64,000 nucleotides of DNA from Leptobrachium leishanense (GCA_009667805.1 CM019069.1:60257422-60321421); one strand, 5' to 3'. Shown: positions 23,305 to 36,033, counted from the stretch's first letter. Numbers and translations are program-made. The notes: a model not told the origin generated them from the sequence alone.

Positions 23305-24629
23305 CCCCTTCACTACCAAGTGATTTTTCAACAAAAAACAATTGTCAGAAACCAGGGGTTTATTGAAAAATATTTTTTAATTATAGAGCAAGAAATATTT
23401 GAGCTTATACCCATTGTATTTAGGGTAGCCACCTTTTCTTCAAGCCAAACCCGAACACTCTAGTGTTTGGCTTGGGTGGCCATTGTTTTTGTAGCGTATA
23501 CATTATGCGTTTATTTACATTATGTGTATATAATATGGCACGTGGTATGCATGGCAGGTCAGGCTGGTAGTATGACAGACTGGTATGGCTGGCACACTGG
23601 TATATGCATGGCAGACTGGCATGGCTGGCACACTCTTATGGCACAATGGTATGGCACTGGCAGACTGGTATGGGCTTTACGCACAATGGTATGGCAGTGG
23701 CACTGGCAGACTGGTATGGGCTTAGACTCACTGTCCAGTCGCAGTTGGGTTGGCCTGGCAGGCAGGCACACTGACTGCTGATCTGCGAGCCTTGACCGTC
23801 AGAGAGTGGAGTGGATGGAGAGCTGCTACTGGCCTGAAGAGATCGATCCAGGAAGAGCGAGACCAGACAACCACGCAAGCAACTGCAGCACCATCGGACT
23901 GGGAACCTTACCCTAGTCAGCTCAGCTCAGCACGTCTCGTTGGCTGCTCGCTCGGCCGGGAGGACTAGTGCAGGGAGCCGCTGCCGCACGATCAACCACG
24001 TGAACGTAGTCACGTGAGCCCATTGTGCGCCTGCTCGAATTTGACAGCGGTTCAGAGGAGGCGGAGAGGACAACACGTGACCAATGACCAACCCCTCTTC
24101 AAACTGGAAAAGAAAAAAAAGAAAAGAAAGAATTGAGAGGAACGCAGTGCCAGGGGAACGCAGGAAATGTAAGTATGAGGTGGGGCCGCGGGGGACTTGT
24201 GCCGGCACCTTGGAGTCATGTGTCCGGGTGGCAGAGGGTGTCAAACCCAGGCACATGACTCCAAAACCGGACAGGTATGAACCCTAATTGTATTTCTTAC
24301 TTTTAATAAACTATTTTGGCCAATAGATGGCGACATGTATTGCCAAATGGAGTTAGAAGAAAATAGACCAGCCGCTCAAACCTCTATTTCTCCCTGCATT
24401 GGCTGATGAAAGCCCGATATTTCAGCAGCTGATTTTACAGTTTTAGCCCTGTGGGCATAATGCCCTAAGAGCTAAAACTTTGGGGACATCTTCTGCACCC
24501 AAAAGCAAACGTAATTTGTTTGCAGCAAAAAAAAATTTGCTTTTGAGCTGCAGATTAGCATACCAATATATCTTGATATCGGGGCACCAGATGTTGCCTT
24601 TGAAGCCCGAGATATCGGTAGTCAAGGGG
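23305..24629. mobile_element. TTAA-flanked non-autonomous element, 1.3 kb
   Basis: The ends CCCCTTCACTACCAAGTGA and (inverted) CCCCTTGACTACC are flanked by TTAA at 23301-23304 and 24630-24633. Similar left ends occur at 36034. It contains an imperfect GGCAGACTGGTATGGC-type minisatellite at about 23548-23735. It is probably piggyBac-mobilised. Confidence 0.65.
23548..23735. repeat. Imperfect minisatellite (GGCAGACTGGTATGGC-like units)
   Basis: Short units with ACTGGTATGGC and GGCACACTGG recur with variation across about 190 bases, inside a TTAA-flanked element. Confidence 0.7.
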
Positions 24630-25039
24630 TTAACGCCTGCTGAATTGAAACGTCGAAAATAAGGTAAATTTTCTGCGCAATTCGGGAGTCTGAATAGATG
24701 AAAATCGATCGATCTCTATGGGACAATTTCAGTGCTGCCTAATTCTAGTGAAATGCAACATATTTTGCCGAATTGACAGCTTAGTGAATAGATGAATTGC
24801 CCTGAAATTGCACCTATGAAAACAGTCACTGTTGTTTGGTGCAATTTAGTGTAAAATTCAGACTTTAGTGAATAAGCCCTACAGTTTTGCCTGTAATGCA
24901 TGGAGAGTCTCACCAAAATCAAGAGGTGCTGGCAGTCACTGCACCACGGGAGGATGCTTTGCAAAGGGATATGGAGGTCAACGCTCCTCATGTGTGTCCA
25001 CTTGAAACAGATCCTTATGGCACTGTGAGATCATGTTAA

Positions 25040-25392
25040 CCTCCCTGGCGGTGATCCCGAGTGTGTCGCGGGGTTAAATTTCACCGCTGAGAGCGGTAAC
25101 CCCAAGACACACTTGGGCTGTATACATCACTGCAGTCTCCTCCAGCGATCGCGGCGTTTTACTTCCTGGATTCCTTCTCGCGGGGAAGGAACCAGGAAGT
25201 AATGAGGTTGTGATCGCCGGAGGAGACATTGAGGGAGCGCAGGAAGAGGTGGTGTATCCAGCGGCATCCCGATTGTTGCTTGGGGTTACCACTTCCAACA
25301 TGGGATGCTGCGGGGGGGGGGGGTAAAAAAGTAAATAAAAATCTACCGCTTTTAGACAAGAAATTTCAAAATAAAACAGGCCGCCAGGGAGG
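25040..25392. mobile_element. TTAA-flanked MITE with CCTCCCTGGCGG ends
   Basis: Ends CCTCCCTGGCGGTGATCCCG and (inverted) CCTCCCTGGCGGCCTG; TTAA left, TTAT right. Inner hairpins use GCGATCGCGG-like and CCAGGAAGTAA motifs. Confidence 0.75.
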
Positions 25393-28300
25393 TTATTGTG
25401 GCCTATGCCAGGTAGCCACTGGCTTCTGGAATTGGACCTTTGGCTACATGAAAGTTTTTCCTGACTCTTCTTGCTAGCAAAGCATTCCGATCAAGAGTGC
25501 ATGACTCTTCCCTTCCAGCAAGGCAGTCCTGACCGCCGTATGTACTTCCGCAGCAGGTGGTACTGTTGTATGTTTGGCAGATGATTTAGATCCCGACATC
25601 TTCAGCCTTTCCAGGACACCTGTGCACTGATCTACAAGCCGTCAGTGTATGCTGCCTCCTATTAGAGGCTTGAGTACCAAGAGCTCGATTACCATGGTTT
25701 TTGACCTAAAGTGACTGGATCACCAAGGTGGAAGATCAAGCTATCATTGCTTCGGCAACAACACCACCCTGATACAAGTCTTTAGTGGCAGACGTTTGTG
25801 GACTTCGCTTCCACATTTTTCCAGTCTTCCTTAAACATCTGCAAGGAGGAGGTCAACACCAACGCTTCCTACCATGGGACCCATATACTTCCCACCACAT
25901 TTCCCCATACCACCAATTTTCCAAATGACATTGCATACACTACTTTGCATCAGCAATAGGAGATCCCCCTTATTCTCCTTTAACCCAGGACATACTGAAA
26001 ACGAGAGAAATCTCAATGTATCCTTCCTGGTAAATTACTTTGCAAATAAATAACACTACACTCGTTTCAGGTCATTGTCACTTGTAAAACTGGAAATACA
26101 TTGATTTTATTTGCTCTTTTATGTGGTCTTGTTTGACCTTCAGTATTGCATTATTCTCTATAAAAAAAATTAAAAGAAAAAAAATATACTCAATGTCACG
26201 TCACCCCTGGTTAACGCTTGTGATCTTTTGTCTTTGCATTGAAAGATTTGTCAGATATTAAGATTTCATACCACTATCCCCTTTTATCTTTTCTGTACCC
26301 TTCTTTGTTACATATCGAATCATCAATAAACATTAAAAAGGGACACTCTGGATTCAGTGACCACAATGCCTACAGTAAGGGGGTAGCAGCGCAGTGAGCG
26401 TCCTCGCCCCTCTCTGGGGGGGGGGGTTAGCACTCCCTCACAGGACAAATTTTAAAATTGATCTTAAGGGTTAGAAGAAAACACTCCTTACCCTCTCCAC
26501 AACCCCCCCTTCCCATATTAACCCTAGAGTCCTTTTATACACACCCAAAAAAGGGGGGGGGTTCCAGGCTCTTAACATTGTGCAGAAAGCTTCTAGGATT
26601 CCCTTCTGGCTCCCTCATGTGATAAAAGTTTGTGAAGCCTACACGCCCCCATTAAAAACCTGGCTCTCAACTCGTCACACCCCAAGCATTGAACTCATAA
26701 CCAGAATTCCAACGCTGGAGAGGACTTTGTGAATCCTAGGGATTTACTTTTCCTTTTTGTTTTTATCTTTGTTCTTGAACAACCTGAAAGATTGGGTGTT
26801 TATAGCTGCAGACGGGTTTGACGAAGAATAGACAGATGGAATTAGATTTCTGGCTGTTTAATTATACCTGTATGTACATGCACACACTTAAAGTTGAAAA
26901 ACGTAAGCGGAAAAAAAAAAAAAAATCTGCTTATTTAACTGACTGACTGTGATGGGCACATTCCTTGGTCGCAGACTCCTAGGCCCCGATTCCAACAAGA
27001 TAAAAAGGAGCCGCTAAAGGGAAATAGCAGCTCCCTGGATCCGGCTCTAGTGCAAGAGCGTCGCTGCGTTAAAGGCTCGGATATTAACAGGAGAGAGTTG
27101 CTAAACATTAGCGGCAGACGGGTGACCCTGAGCAAGCTGGTGTATGCAGGTCAGACGGCTCCACAGAATGATACTGGGAACTAGGTGTGACATGTTATAC
27201 TGCACATGGCATGGGGGTGCAATGGCTGGCCGGCCCCCTGCACCGTGGGAGCAGAGGTAAAGAATTTTCGCTATGCAGGAATTCTAAAATCCAGAAGACT
27301 CCAACTTTTCAGAGACTCCTGGATTTTAGAAATTCCGAACCAGGCACGTACCGGACAGGTCACGGCTCTGGAGCTTTGCAGCCACGGCATGTGACATGCT
27401 GCACGGAGTAGCTCTGGCTCTGAGTAGCATGTCCACAGATCAAGGCTGCACAGGGTTCACAGCACGGTGGCTGCGCAGAAAGGGGATCTCGGCGGCGGCT
27501 CTCCTGTTGTGATCTTCCGCTCACACAGCAGATTCTCCTGGATTCTGAAATCCAGAAAGTACAAGGCCCTGTGCATTCTGCATCAAGAGTGCTCAGCCTG
27601 TATTTATTGTTATTTGCTTTTTTCCCATGTTTTTGTTTTCAACCCCAAATTGGAAGTGCTTGGTGCGTGTATAAATAAAACCCACCATTTTTCTGCCTCT
27701 ACTTAGCTGAAAAGCAGTAGAAGGGCATGGAGCTGCTCAGAGGAGCAGCTTTTGGTACATTGGTTAGGACTCACTCTACCGAGAGGTGCCTTGATGGGGC
27801 GAGTGAGCTTACGCTTCAATGGCCATTCAAGCAAACTAAAACCTCTGATTGGTGTTTTGTTGCACATTGAATTGTATAGAAACGAGCGCAGATGACATCT
27901 TTATTTTCTTGTTATGTTTTATACATGAACAGGGTTGTTACAGCTGCTCTGGTGAGTATTTTTCTGTATGTTTCTATATACATTTGTAGCTTCATTTAGC
28001 AGCCGCTCCAGTTGACGTAACGATTTTCAAAGCCTTCCACAGTAATTTACAAGTAAAGTTAAAATTTGTGCAGGGCATAAGGCGGAGGTCTGGCTTATAT
28101 AGATTTTTTTTTCCCCGCCATTTGCCATCACTGCATTTTCCTTCTCCATGTGCGCGCCTGCAATAGAACAAGCCGTGACTTGCAATCTTGGGTTACCCAT
28201 ACCGCTCGACAGCATCGCGTGGACTATACCAAACCAGCACGAATGCAAAAGAAAAAAAAAAGAAAAAAAAACACAGCAACTCTGTGCCCCTTTGGCCAAT

Positions 28301-29518
28301 ATGATTAGAAATGCATTTGTGCGGCCACACTGCAATACCAAGCTTTACGCCGACGCTGGACAGCTATAGACGGCTGCGTATAAGGGGCTGCTTTATTACA
28401 CATTCATTCCAAGAATTCCAAATACAGAGCTGTTATCTCAGCTCTCCCGACCTCCTAACATTCACATTTTGGCAGGAATAAGAGATGTATTCAGCTGAAA
28501 TGAGTGCGTGCCCTTTAAAAAAGGATATTCCCAGCCTCCTCCTGGGACCGCAGCTTTATCATCACAGCAGCCTGTGGCATTAATAAAAGTTAATGGCAGG
28601 AAGAGACCGGTCTGTCTTCATTTTATGAACCGCAGGCTTTTCATGGCGGACTGGAGACTGCAGGCACGATGAGGGAGACAGACATCCGCTTTGATGTAGA
28701 CGACGGGGAGGATCCAATGTCAAAGTCACAATTAAACCACAACGTTGCCAGAGGGGCATACATTGCTAGTCAGTGTTAAAACAGGATACAGGGTTAACGA
28801 GTGCCTATTTAACCCGTACAATATTCATTCTGTGTGCACAATCCCTGAGTCAGCCCCTCCGAGCGCACAGAGATTGGATTATATTACAGACAAAAATAAT
28901 AAAAAGGACAGCAAAATATGTCAGCGTCTCAAAGAGTAAGCCTGAGGCCAGCTCAGCATCCCAGATTGCTTTAGGAACTTCCCATGATGCTCAGCCAGCT
29001 TACAGAGTGCTTGAGCACCATGGGAAAATAATTTCTGAGAGCGAGGGGGTGTTGGAGGTTGCTGACCCCAGAAAAGGAAAGCTGTTCCATTTTGAAACAA
29101 TGGAGTTTTTGCCCAGATGAGCATCCAGTCCTCACATGACATGCTGCATCATACAGGAAGCTGGCAGCATGTAACATCTGCGCCAGCACGAGATTTCAAA
29201 GAAGGGGTTAAAAAAACAACAAAAAAAAACAAAAACACAATTTTGGTGGTAGAGGCCCTTTAATGGGTAGCAGGACACAACAGTGCTGCCCTTCAACATA
29301 TGAAGAGACACAATCGTGGAAGAAGGAAAATAAAGTCATGGCCCAATGAGGAACTCTGAAGTAAGAATGAATCATGTATAAATAGCAGAACCGCCAGATT
29401 GTAGAAGATAACCATGGGTCAAAAGAACAAGCTCTAGTCTAGAAGATCAAAAAAGAGAGAGAAAAAAAAAAAAAGGGGAGATCCATTTGTCTGATCAGTG
29501 AATAAACCCAAAATACTT
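25393..29518. other. No gene; low repeat content
   Basis: A LINE/SINE tail fragment sits at about 25985-26045. About 28480-28740 reads as unique, balanced sequence and could be conserved non-coding DNA, but this cannot be judged without a comparison. Confidence 0.4.
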
Positions 29519-29646
29519 TCAGGAGAATGACTGGAGAAGTGAAAATTCTAGGTCAAAATAGCCAAATCAGAAAAATTATCCCATTTATCTCACTTTCCAA
29601 ATCGGCTATTTTGACCTAGAATTTTTCACTTCAGTCATTCTTCTGA
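29519..29646. repeat. Inverted repeat hairpin
   Basis: Arms around AATTCTAGGTCAAAATAGCC and its inverse, about 50 bases each, with a centre near 29582. Origin not recognised. Confidence 0.7.
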
Positions 29647-29885
29647 TTTTCACCTCTCTGAATAACCCTGTTAGTTTTGAAAAGAATGATATAAATTTAT
29701 ATCATTTTATTTATTTAACAAACCAAGGGGAGAGCACTCACGCATATTTAGATACCGTGATGATGCAAAGTGTCTGAGAATTATGGAACGTGTAGTTAGG
29801 CTGGAAAACAACTTCTAAATTAATTGCAGGCAAAAAGATTGTATAAAATTAAATAATAAATTCGGAGTATAAACATGAGATGTAA

Positions 29886-30173
29886 GACCAGTGTCAGACG
29901 AGCATTTTTCAGTGCGGAAGGAACGTTCTTCCATTCTGACGCCCGTCTGGCCACCTCGCTGAGCGCAGTTAGTGCACATAGCGCTGCAAAGCAAAATCCT
30001 CCTATGGAGAACTGCGCTTTGCAGCCCCGTCAAACGCGCATCGTAGCGGTTCGACTGGGAGGCTTTCAGCACATCCGCAGTGGCTCGCGCAATTCATGCA
30101 CATGCTACAGCGTGTGGCCGGCCTCATTGAAACGTTACAACGCCATGATGGGCATCGGACATTGACACTGGCC
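29886..30173. mobile_element. MITE, second subfamily (CGTCTGGCCACCT interior)
   Basis: The left end GACCAGTGTCAGACGAGC follows TAA; the right end is GACACTGGCC. The interior CTGACGCCCGTCTGGCCACC and ATCCTCCTATGGAGA-like parts recur at 39063, 45177 and 61931. Confidence 0.65.
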
Positions 30174-31574
30174 TCAAGTCCAATGCATTGTACTCCTGAT
30201 GATTGGGCAAAAGTATAATAAAAATAACTGTTTAATTGTAATAAATATAATATTGAGAATGCAGGAACCAAGAAACACTGATAACAATGGGCTATTCGGG
30301 GGGGGGGGTCTTTTACCAAAAAAGGGAGGAAGCCCAAATGTAGAAAATAATAAATAAGAAAAAGAAAAAAAAAAACAGAAAACCATAGCATTGTTGAATT
30401 GGGAATGACGCTATTCAATAGAATTCAAAAGAGATTCCTGGCTGTGCTTTGCGACATAACAGACTGACATGTCATCATAAGATTAGGACCAGGATTAGCA
30501 CTGCAGGACCAGGCCAGGCTTCTCCATTCAGGATTCCATCTGCCAGATCATCTCGCTTTCACTTTTCTGAAATCCTGCCCCACCAAGCATGAATCTGATG
30601 ATTTTTAAAAAACACATTTTTTTTTTTTTTTAGCAATGACTGGTAGTCAACGAGCTTCTCCAAGAAGGGTGCTGCCCTGCAATATGTTGGACTCCTAGGC
30701 AGCAGAATTCCTCCCCTTAATGACTAATTCCATCATTCTTTAAATGAACCCTGCATAATTCAGGGCAGCAGGCTTCACGTGATGCCCATCAATAGCCAGT
30801 CGCAATATGTGGAAGGTGGACCTGGCAATGCTTTTAGCCTAAAATCTAAACCTGCATTTCTTTCTTTAAGCCACTACCAGGTAAAGAACAGATTCCATCA
30901 ATGACTGCAGTGTGAAACAGAGTGTGAGGCACAAAGAAAAAAGATTAAAAGAATTGCTGCTTTTCAACCATATGGGTCATTTTTAGTATTTAACAAGAAA
31001 GGCCAATTAGTGCTCGTGACGCATCAGTAAAATTAAGACGCCAGCTCTACGATTTCTAAAACGCCAAGTGAACATAATGTGCCCGTCACTGCTGCCAAAG
31101 CTACGAGGATTCAGGATTTATCCATTTTCAAGACATCACTCTTTCACAAACATTGACCACAAACTGTAACCCAAAATAATATGACGCGCAGCAATACTAA
31201 TCCATTTTATTTTTACACGACATCTAGCGATCTCTGTACCGATCCTTAGTATTGCGCCAGTGAAGTTCCCATTAAGTGCCACTCCCATCCATCCATCATG
31301 TTACACCGCAAGCGGTCACTACATTACGGCAGCGTTGGTACCGTAGTTATTCCTGCGCTACAAAGCCCATGCCGGTTGACGGAGCATCATGGGAAGTGCA
31401 GTTCAGAAGCTGCCATGGCAAACCATCCGCAGTCATGAGGATGGGTGGAGCTGGATGTAATAAAGAATAAAAGTAAAGCGACCAGGTGAACATAGAATAT
31501 CGCCACCGATTGCGACAGGCCATGACCACAACAGGCGACAGAATTAAAAATATCCAACAGGACCAATGACTTAC
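30174..31574. other. No feature recognised, next to BMPR2 exon 1
   Basis: Few repeats; no exon-like frame other than the exon at 31575. It may hold intronic regulatory sequence. Confidence 0.4.
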
Positions 31575-31647
31575 CAGCAGCCGTGGCTAATAGCAAGGAT
31601 GAATTGAAGGCAAGGAGCAGCGCAACGAGGCTCCAAATCGAGGCCAT
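31575..31647 (-). CDS. BMPR2: Probable BMPR2 exon 1 (signal peptide)
   Basis: BMPR2 is the type II receptor kinase for bone morphogenetic proteins at the cell surface. Only a first coding exon is visible: ATG at 31647-31645 with G at -3 and +4, an in-frame TGA upstream, 24 codons for a signal peptide (MASIWSLVALLLAFNSSLLL then ATAA), then one extra base and donor GTAAGT. In human, BMPR2 follows NOP58 on the same strand, and its exon 1 is of similar size, encodes only the signal peptide and also ends in phase 1. The assignment rests on synteny, structure and phase. The signal peptide itself is not diagnostic and no ligand-binding or kinase exon is in the window. Confidence 0.62.
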
Positions 31648-32905
31648 AACCCAGATATCCCCTCTCAAAAGAATTCAGGGACGGTAAAAGTAGCCAAAGC
31701 AACGGAGGAAAAAATTTGACCGCAGAGATCCGATCTTTCCAGCAGTAATCCGATTTCCCAACGAAGGCGATCCCCTTCTGCTAATCCATTGTGAAACAGG
31801 AGACCCTACGGCGCAAGGAATAAGGATGAAGTCCTTGTCTCGACTCCAGGGGAGGTGTAAATCGATAACCCTGGAGACAACGGAGAGAAGGGGGGGGGGT
31901 TCGCTATGGTACACCCCCCAAAAAAATTATTTCTCACGCTGGTTTACAACACGTAAACCAGGTCCGGAAAAAAGCATCCCCCACTGCCAGAAATCATGAA
32001 TGGAATCCCACCACCATTCCCATCACATCCAAAAGGAAAAGTAAAAGCCTGAATGTTAAAGCAAAAATGTGTAAGAGCGGTCCTTAAAAAACAGTTAAAG
32101 TCTTCCCAAAATATTTTTCTTATTAATATTCAGTCTGTGTGGCATCCTGACAAAGGTGCGCAGATTTAGGCTTTCCCTTTCAATTCCGAAGGGTCTATTT
32201 TCATCTGCCGGACTTGCCACCCCACTCCTTTATCATTTCGATCTTCATTTCGGTGTCAGCCAGCGAGGCGTGAATCCGTGCCAAGAACTGCAGAAAATGT
32301 CCCAGTTGATGATACAGCAGCCATCCAATGGCAAACCCTTACGTCCCAAAAAAAATGTGCTTAAAAATATAGATCTATTTCTCTCTCATATATATATTAC
32401 ATGGAATAGAAGGCAGGCTGCTGTGGGGAGCCCATAGAATCCTGCTTTCCTTGGCTTTATAGTCCCAGGATGAGGGCCTGTGCAGGCTTCACAGTGATGG
32501 CCTCAGGATGGAGTCTGTATGGAAGGTGCCTGCTCCACCTGGACATGTCATGGACGAGCTCCAAATCCATGTGAGAAGCACCGGGGTCTCATCAAGCTCC
32601 CCACTCCTCCCCCGGGAAAGCCACCAAATAGGAGGGTTTGTTGTGATAAGGGCCAAGGAGAAGAAGGAGGTGGTGGTGGAGGAGGGGAGCCGTGGCTTGA
32701 AGTGCTGATAAGGGAGGCAGCAGATAACCTCCCCTCCTCTCTTATTCTCCCTTACACATCCACAGACCCACCGCCCCCTGTTCCTGCTGCCGCTGCGGCT
32801 CCTGTGTTACAGCCAGACACAAAGAGGCCTCTTCAACCGCCCAGACTGGAGGAAGGCGGAGGCAGGGACAGGGAGGGGGCGGGACACTAGGCCCGGAGCG
32901 CACTG
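31648..32905 (-). promoter_or_regulatory. Probable BMPR2 5' UTR and promoter region
   Basis: Almost no recognisable repeats occur here, unlike both flanks, which suggests constraint. The far end (about 32745-32905) is GC-rich, with GGGGGCGGGAC-type Sp1-like sequence and CCGCC runs. A long 5' UTR is known for mammalian BMPR2. The start site and any 5' UTR intron cannot be placed by eye. Confidence 0.4.
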
Positions 32906-33377
32906 GATTATTTATTTATCTATGTACGTTTGAATAGTCGAAACTTTATCGACAAAAACAGAGCGACAGGCTGAAGCTCAGAAGGCGCCTCGATTCTGCT
33001 GCATTGGCTGTGATAGGCACACTTACTAAACTGAGGAATTACTCCCCTCACCCCTCCCAGGCTCCGTCATGTTTATTCTCTAACCCTCCCTCTTTTGCTT
33101 TGACTGTGCCCCCCCCCCGACTAAAAATGAAGCTGGGGAATTCATGCAGCATGTAAAATCCATCGCCTGCAGGCTGCAAGAGCAATCTGCTCTACCTCCC
33201 ACAGTTGGAATGCATTAAGGCATGGATCTCAAACTACGACCCCCCCCCAATGTTTCGGAACCACAACTCCCATGATTCTCTAGCCAGCTTTTGCATTGTG
33301 GGTATCGAGGGCTATCGACATCTGGGGGCCAGAGATTGATACTTCTGCAATAAGGGGACCTCATCTGTTTAGTGCAG

Positions 33378-33772
33378 CTGTCAACAGCCTTGACCCTCCA
33401 GATGTTTTGGAACTACATTTCCCATGAGGCTCAGATAATGTAATTTGTGTACGTATCTGGTTAGCGAGATTGAGGTCGCCCTCAGGACTCAGATGGCTCC
33501 CGTGAATAACATCATCCACATGTTATGTTATTCACGGGAGCCATCTGAGTCCTGAGGCGACCTCAATCTCGCTAACCAGATACGTGCACAAATTTCACAT
33601 ATTGGTTTGGGGGAAACCACTAAACATCTGGCTAAGCTTTGGGATTCCGGTGGTGGTACAGGTTGTGGGCGCTTACCACATCTTTTGCACCAGATAATGT
33701 AATGTCTGACTGAGCATAATGGGAGATGTAGTGCAAAAAGATCTGGAGGGCTAGGTATGCTGACCCCAGGTA
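33378..33772. mobile_element. hAT-like MITE interrupted by the foldback
   Basis: Outer parts GTCAACAGCCTTGACCCTCC and GGAGGGCTAGGTATGCTGAC are inverted ends of the CAGGGGTCAGCAACC kind; the middle is the 247-base foldback. Confidence 0.55.
33445..33691. mobile_element. Small foldback with 12 bp duplication
   Basis: AGATAATGTAAT is duplicated at 33433-33444 and 33692-33703. Inside, arms of about 75 bases pair (CTGGTTAGCGAGATTGAGGT and its inverse) around CATCATCCACATG. The single-armed right part holds ATTCCGGTGGTGGT, like ATTCCGGTGGCGGT at 3400. It interrupts a hAT-like MITE. Confidence 0.65.
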
Positions 33773-33846
33773 TAGGTGTAGCCCTGCAACAAGCATTGGT
33801 CTGGGAGGGTTTTAAACATGAAGTCACATCAGAGATCATTATAGGT

Positions 33847-33960
33847 CAGTGATGGCAAACCTTGGAACCCCATGTCTCATGATGCTTGGACACAAACTGC
33901 TAGAGCATCAATGGGAATGTAATTCAGAATTATCTAGGGTGTCAAGGTTTACCATCACTG
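33847..33960. mobile_element. hAT-type MITE, 114 bp
   Basis: Ends CAGTGATGGCAAACCTTGG and (inverted) CAGTGATGGTAAACCTTG; flanks TTATAGGT and TTATAGGC form an 8 bp duplication with one change. Confidence 0.85.
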
Positions 33961-34362
33961 TTATAGGCGCTGCAGTTAGCATCTGGAGCTGTTATACATA
34001 ACATCTCCAGTCATTACTGGCTGGGCCCACTGTTTTAACCTACCTTAACCTATACCTGCAGCTTGGAACTAATGACTCCTATACTTTGTATCACAGCTGT
34101 TAATAACAGCTCAGCAGAAGAAGAGTGTGCATTTCCATGGTAGCTTGCTGTTCTCGTCTCTGGAGAGAATATCAGCTCACAGAGCCTGGTGTGAAAATAT
34201 TTTGCTTTCACGACTGGCTCCCAGTTATTCCACCTCAAACCGTAAATACAGCGTCTTGGTCAGAATAGAGGCCGCAACAGGGAGCAATGATATTTACCCT
34301 TAACGCACTGTTACTCTTTGCGTGGCTCACATAGCTGGCAGTGGCGGCTCACAGACCACTAA

Positions 34363-34789
34363 GGCTAGGGTCAGACGAACGCATTTTTCACGTTGTCCGT
34401 GAAAAAGTGCGGTCGAACGAACGTATGTATTTTTTCCCGGAATACGCGATAGCGGTCATACGATGCGCCTTTTCGTCCGTGATTTTGTACGGATCATCAA
34501 TAAAACACTTTTTGCGTCTGGACGTTATGTTGGCCGGACATTAGCAGCGTCTGACGTCTCCTAATCACACACACAGGCCGCTGTGCGGCCGCAGCGCACT
34601 CTGTACGTCAGTAGTAGCGGTTTGACGTTCTCGAAAAAATGCGTTCGTTGGCCACTTGCGTTGCGCGGACGAACTTTCGTGCGGCCGTTCGTCGTATGTT
34701 CCCCGGCATTGGACGTCATTTGCTGCTAGTACGGCCGTGATTTTGTGCGTCTAAACGCACGTTAAAACTGCGCTAGTCTGACCCTAGCC
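34363..34789. mobile_element. GGCTAGGGTCAGAC-type MITE, well preserved
   Basis: Ends GGCTAGGGTCAGACGAACGC and GTCTGACCCTAGCC are intact, and the element is a long inverted copy of the one at 410. It is flanked by TAA/TTA. Short flanking sequence (GTGGYGGCTCACAGACC) is repeated on both sides, possibly a local duplication. Confidence 0.75.
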
Positions 34790-35224
34790 TTAGCGGAGAG
34801 TGGTGGCTCACAGACCCCCGCTAGTGTTGTGGAAGGTGGGCACCACCTGATAACGTGTGGGCACCTTCTGATGACACGCAGGCGCCTCTTTGAGATATGC
34901 CTCTTTGTTTTTAACAGCTCTATATTGAATTTTTTTCTTGTGGATCTTGCCCCTTGGCTATTACTGGTTGTTATCCTAGTATGCCTCAGTATTTGGTTAT
35001 GTAGGTGGCTTGAACCACCGAGGTATAGGTAGCCCTCATTAATAGTGTGTATGCTTTCGCTCCTCTCTATTTGATACAGCATTACCTTCCTCTTCTGGGC
35101 AATTTACCACACCTGTATTTTCTTCCTTTCCACTACATTGTTGGTCGCTTATTTTTTCATTAAAATTATTTCATTACTACCACTCTTGTTGCACTTTGTG
35201 CAAATTGTTTTTGACACGCAGGCG

Positions 35225-35700
35225 CCACCTGATGGTGCAGAAGAAAGAAGAGGCACAGAAAAAGGAAACAAAGAGGCAGAGGAAACGATGGACGTATCTC
35301 TTTTTTTCAGCCTATGTAACTATGAAAGAAAGAGGCAGGCAGATGAAAGAAAGAGGCAGGTGAAAGTAATAAGAGGCTCAGAGGAAAGAAAGAAACAAGG
35401 GAGAGAACGAGGCACAAAGAGGAAATAAAGAGGCACAGAGGAAAGAAAGAGACAAGGGAGAGAACGAGGCACAGAGGAAAGAGGCTGAGGAAAGAAAAAG
35501 AGGCAGAGGAAAGAAAAATAGGCAGAGGAAAGAAAGAGGCACAGAGGCAGAGGAAATAAAGAGGCACAGAGGCAAGCAAAAATAAAAGAATGAAAAAGCA
35601 GAGTTTGCAAAGAAAGAAGCTGAGACAGTCAGAAACTGAAGAAAAAAAAGTGAGATCTGGAAAGTCAAAAGCTGAGGCAAAATTACAGTTATGCAAGGTA
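35225..35700. repeat. Purine-rich degenerate minisatellite
   Basis: Units like GAAAGAAAGAGGCACAGAGG repeat with variation; almost all A and G on the plus strand. Open frames across it are low-complexity artefacts. Confidence 0.85.
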
Positions 35701-36033
35701 ATTAATTCATTTTTCCGCTCATCTCTGTATTATTTAAAGCTAGGATTTTTTCTTCATAGTTTAAAAAGAAATAGATGTGTTACAGTGGTCTGTATTATAG
35801 ACTTAAACTATACAGTATTCGGGGGGGCGCTGATAGGCCACAGGTATTTCAGTAATGCGGGTCTCCTCTTGACTGATCTCTTGCCACTGTGGCTTCCGAA
35901 CAAAACACAGTGAGAATCCCTGCCTTAACGGCTTTGCATATCTTGCCAGGGCAATCACCATGCTGACAGCTTCAACTGGACCAAAGTAATTTCCAAGCTA
36001 GAGAACATTTTCCTGCTGCATCATATGTATTAA

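Larger units (their letters stand above)
1..31574 (-). other. Inferred BMPR2 intron 1 (5' part), repeat-rich
   Basis: If the exon at 31575-31647 is BMPR2 exon 1, everything below it lies in its first intron, which is very large in other vertebrates. No coding exon was found here. Individual repeats are listed separately. Confidence 0.5.

Noticed and set aside
32519..32890. Pro/Gly-rich 123-codon plus-strand frame
   Set aside because: Overlaps the GC-rich promoter-like region on the opposite strand from the host gene; no recognisable domain.
35307..35696. Ser/Leu/Phe-rich frames of 96-129 codons
   Set aside because: Read through the purine-rich minisatellite; low complexity only.
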